NCBI GenBank assembly: GCA_933228675.1
Contig: OW121744.1
Location: 60,834,928-60,898,927, forward strand
DNA: 64,000 bases
Source of the DNA: Stomorhina lunata
Taxonomy: Eukaryota; Arthropoda; Insecta; Diptera; Rhiniidae
Reading direction: 5' to 3'
Of this stretch, positions 62,167 to 64,000 are shown piece by piece. Made by a program: the position numbers and the translations under genes. Within the stretch, counting starts at the first letter, position 1, and each line of letters opens with the position of its first letter. Below the pieces are notes generated by a model. The model saw only the letters and a list, made by a program, of their open reading frames with translations. It had not been told where the DNA came from and did not search any database.

Positions 62167-62226
62167 CTAAATTTAGAAAATAATAGAATTTATGTTTAAA
62201 TTTGAGTAAGTGAAAAAACTACTCAC

Positions 62227-62517
62227 ATCCTTAAAATTAGGATCACAACCAAAAAGCAAACATTCCCTCACAAATTCTGAACAACCTGACGTTTTTAAGG
62301 CACTCAGGAATAAAGGCTCACAGATAACATCAGGGCTTATCGTTGAAGATTCGGAACCAAAAACGGTGCCCAGATATTTTGTCACAAATTCCAAGCAATT
62401 CTGTGGATAAGTATCCTGGATCTCATTAAAAATATAAGTTGAAGCATTTGCACCTGCTTCTAGGGCAGCACGAAACTCTTGAATATCCCGATTTTCAAAA
62501 GCTTTTAGAAGTTTTTC
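62227..62517 (-). CDS. pain-like: Painless-like TRPA channel A, coding exon 2
   Basis: The 97-codon exon covers residues 18-114. Acceptor ATCTTTTGCAG is followed by GAAAAACTTC, and GATCCTAATTTTAAGGAT precedes donor GTGAGT. Phase is 0 at both ends. It encodes the first ankyrin-like helices: EKLLKAFENRDIQEFRAALE, then GCSEFVRECLLFGCDPNF. The layout agrees with the N-terminus of Painless. The intron to exon 3 is only 60 bp, typical for flies. Confidence 0.88.
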
Positions 62518-62590
62518 CTGCAAAAGATTTCATCAGCAATTTGCACAAGTTAATTTAAATCAATTAAGTTATAAAATCAAGAAAACTCAC

Positions 62591-62641
62591 TTGAGGATCG
62601 ATTATTAAAATATCATTACTATTTAGCCTACTCAGGTTCAT
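62591..62641 (-). CDS. pain-like: Painless-like TRPA channel A, coding exon 1
   Basis: Seventeen codons, MNLSRLNSNDILIIDPQ, are followed by donor GTGAGT and a 73-bp intron. The IDPQ at the splice junction corresponds to an IDPQ in the same place of Painless as I remember it, and supports this ATG over the TTG-initiated frame at 62523. The upstream sequence AGTTTTAAAATG is an acceptable fly start context. Confidence 0.8.
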
Positions 62642-62689
62642 TTTAAAACTATTCAAAAATAAATAGATGTTAACTGGAAGTATTACGGT

Positions 62690-62702
62690 CTGCAACTGAA
62701 TT
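62690..62702 (-). promoter_or_regulatory. Candidate initiator of channel gene A
   Basis: On the minus strand ATTCAGTTGC matches the arthropod Inr consensus TCAKTY, with +1 at A62697. At +28 to +32 ACATC matches four of five DPE positions. No TATA box is needed in such promoters. The 5' UTR would be 56 bases. Inr-like words are common by chance, so this is tentative. Confidence 0.3.
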
Positions 62703-63366
62703 GTCGTGTTTTAATGTAATAGGTCTTTTCTTAACAAGTAAATGTATTTGCTTTAGATTTTTGTGGTCGATATTTAAAAATAAGAATTTGTGTATATTTT
62801 TAAACTTTTTGCAATTGTCGGAAATACAATAATTCTAAATAATATCAAAATAGTTTATTTAACCACTCGTTTGAATTTTCATTACACTTTGTTTAGAAAG
62901 AGGTAATTATTTTTGCAAAAAAGGGCGCTTGTAACAAGTGAGATGTAAAGTTTGTAGCCTTACCACATAGATGTCGCTACTAGTATTAAATCATTAGGGT
63001 GACAATATTTTGTATGAAAGAAAATGTTTTTTCGAATTTTATAACTTTTTCAACGGAACATTATGATACTAGGTCTAAAAGATTGGTTCTGAAAATTTGA
63101 GCCAAATCGGACAACGTTTTATGGGCGCGCATGGGGTCCAAAGCTTAAGAGCCCATTTGTATGGTAATTAATAAATTAATAACTTCATTAATGAAGCAAT
63201 TAATTAAAAAACAATCTTATTCTGTTGAATTTGTAATATGGGACTTAAGCTTTTTTTGCGGTTATGAGACGATATAGTCATTGGCAAGACTTGAAAGTTA
63301 GTATTTTTTCAAGTTTTTTTTAGTTATATATATTTCAAAAAACAAATGCATCCTTGGCAATAATAC
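62703..63366. other. Intergenic spacer between the two channel genes
   Basis: It holds the upstream region of gene A and the end of gene B's 3' flank. A patch at 62960-63160 (AGATGTCGCTACTAG, ATGGGCGCGCATGGGGTCC) is GC-richer but not open. Nothing else is recognised. Confidence 0.45.
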
Positions 63367-63372
63367 TTTATT
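63367..63372 (-). terminator. Candidate poly(A) signal of channel gene B
   Basis: AATAAA on the minus strand, 63 bp beyond the stop codon at 63436. The surrounding text (AATACTTTATT on the plus strand) is shared with gene A at 59236-59245, so it predates the duplication. Confidence 0.55.
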
Positions 63373-63435
63373 CATTAAATGCATTTATAATCTTAATACA
63401 TCAATAAGATATTAAGATACTTTTTAGCATTTCTC

Positions 63436-64000
63436 TTATAAATCTAATCCTTTAAGAATTTTATCCAATTTCAACACCAATTTCTGAAGATGTTCATTTT
63501 CATCCAACTTCTTAATAGATTCAATTTCCAGTCGTTTTGAAATAGATTTAAGTTTCTCTTCCATTCCTTGATTTATCTTTTCTATCCTCTGATTTCCCAC
63601 TTCCAATGTTTGGATACGATGGGATTCATCTTCAACTCGTTTAAAAATTTCTTTTAGAGAAATTTTGTTTTTCTGAAGAAATTTATTTTGCAATATTTTC
63701 AATGCTCGGTCTACCGTTTTCTGGTCCATTCCAAATCGTAATGTTTTCGCTTCATGGCCTTCACTAAAAACCTCAACTAAGTTGTTAATTTCGGGATAAA
63801 TACATATATAAGATACTGTAGTATAGTCGGACAAAAATTTCTTTGAAATCTTGTGAAAATTGTCATTATTGAACCAAAAATTATTATAACGGCTCAAGAG
63901 ATTTGTGCGACAAATCATGTCATTCAACTCGGCCTGTTCTCTAATAGCCTGAGTGTCACTTACTGCCAAACCATTGAGTAGATTGAATAGTATTATCGTC
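63436..64000 (-). CDS. pain-like: Painless-like TRPA channel B, 3' end (cut by window)
   Basis: The open frame continues through the right edge, where the last bases read TIILFNLLNGLAV, the end of S6. It extends to TAA at 63436. From there about four of five residues equal channel A (for example SELNDIICRT versus AELNDMICRT), including the VDRALKILQNKFLQK block and the C-terminal helix. B has about eight residues more in the final helix (IESIKKLDENEH, where A has YDNGY). It sits head-to-tail with A at a distance of about 0.8 kb, so the pair arose by tandem duplication. The upstream exons, and whether more copies follow, are outside the window. Confidence 0.88.
   Translation of the reverse strand, partial: TIILFNLLNGLAVSDTQAIREQAELNDMICRTNLLSRYNNFWFNNDNFHKISKKFLSDYTTVSYICIYPEINNLVEVFSEGHEAKTLRFGMDQKTVDRALKILQNKFLQKNKISLKEIFKRVEDESHRIQTLEVGNQRIEKINQGMEEKLKSISKRLEIESIKKLDENEHLQKLVLKLDKILKGLDL

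Overview
The window looks like intergenic and intronic DNA of a higher fly (Brachycera, probably Schizophora). Three things point that way. The base composition is very AT-rich. There are several INE-1/DINE-1-like repeats with TATACCC ends and a GTCC/GTCT core. The two genes are a LIM-domain gene resembling Drosophila Hillarin and tandem relatives of the Drosophila TRPA channel Painless. The species assignment is inference.

Genes, all on the minus strand. (1) At 14.9-27.7 kb, three coding exons with matching splice phases encode the first 175 residues of a LIM protein, probably Hillarin. Introns of 1.65 kb and 10.6 kb separate them, and the rest of the gene lies left of the window, beyond at least 14.9 kb of further intron. 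(2) At 59.73-62.64 kb, three exons with introns of 60 and 73 bp give a complete 926-residue Painless-like channel. (3) At 63.44 kb to the right edge is the 3' end of a second, very similar channel gene in tandem. The channels would act in sensory-neuron membranes and Hillarin in the cytoskeleton. Nothing links the two loci functionally.

The rest is repeats. 1-14 kb: nested transposons, namely an INE-1-like copy split by a GGCAAATCC-ended element that itself holds a 1.3-kb ACCCAG-ended element; a GGGCCC foldback element; a second ACCCAG copy; and an INE-1-like copy split by another that carries a 530-bp GACA array. 15-27 kb (Hillarin introns): LINE and mariner relics, a 4-kb minisatellite interrupted by a MITE, a second GGGCCC element, and a long-TIR element with an inverted partner. 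29-38 kb: two 3.3-3.6 kb minisatellites. 39.8-42.4 kb: a third ACCCAG copy holding a 1265-bp Tc1/mariner insertion of DD37E type. 45-53 kb: three more minisatellites. 53-59 kb: INE-1-like copies, a LINE tail, a 4 x 130-bp repeat and a foldback MITE in the 3' flank of the channel gene.

The most striking structure is the set of six minisatellite arrays, about 15 kb in total. Their monomers are 29 or 31 bp and all keep a TATA-GAAA core, although the rest of the monomer differs. Two pairs of arrays are reverse complements of each other, and one array is made of perfect hairpins. All repeat boundaries were read by eye.
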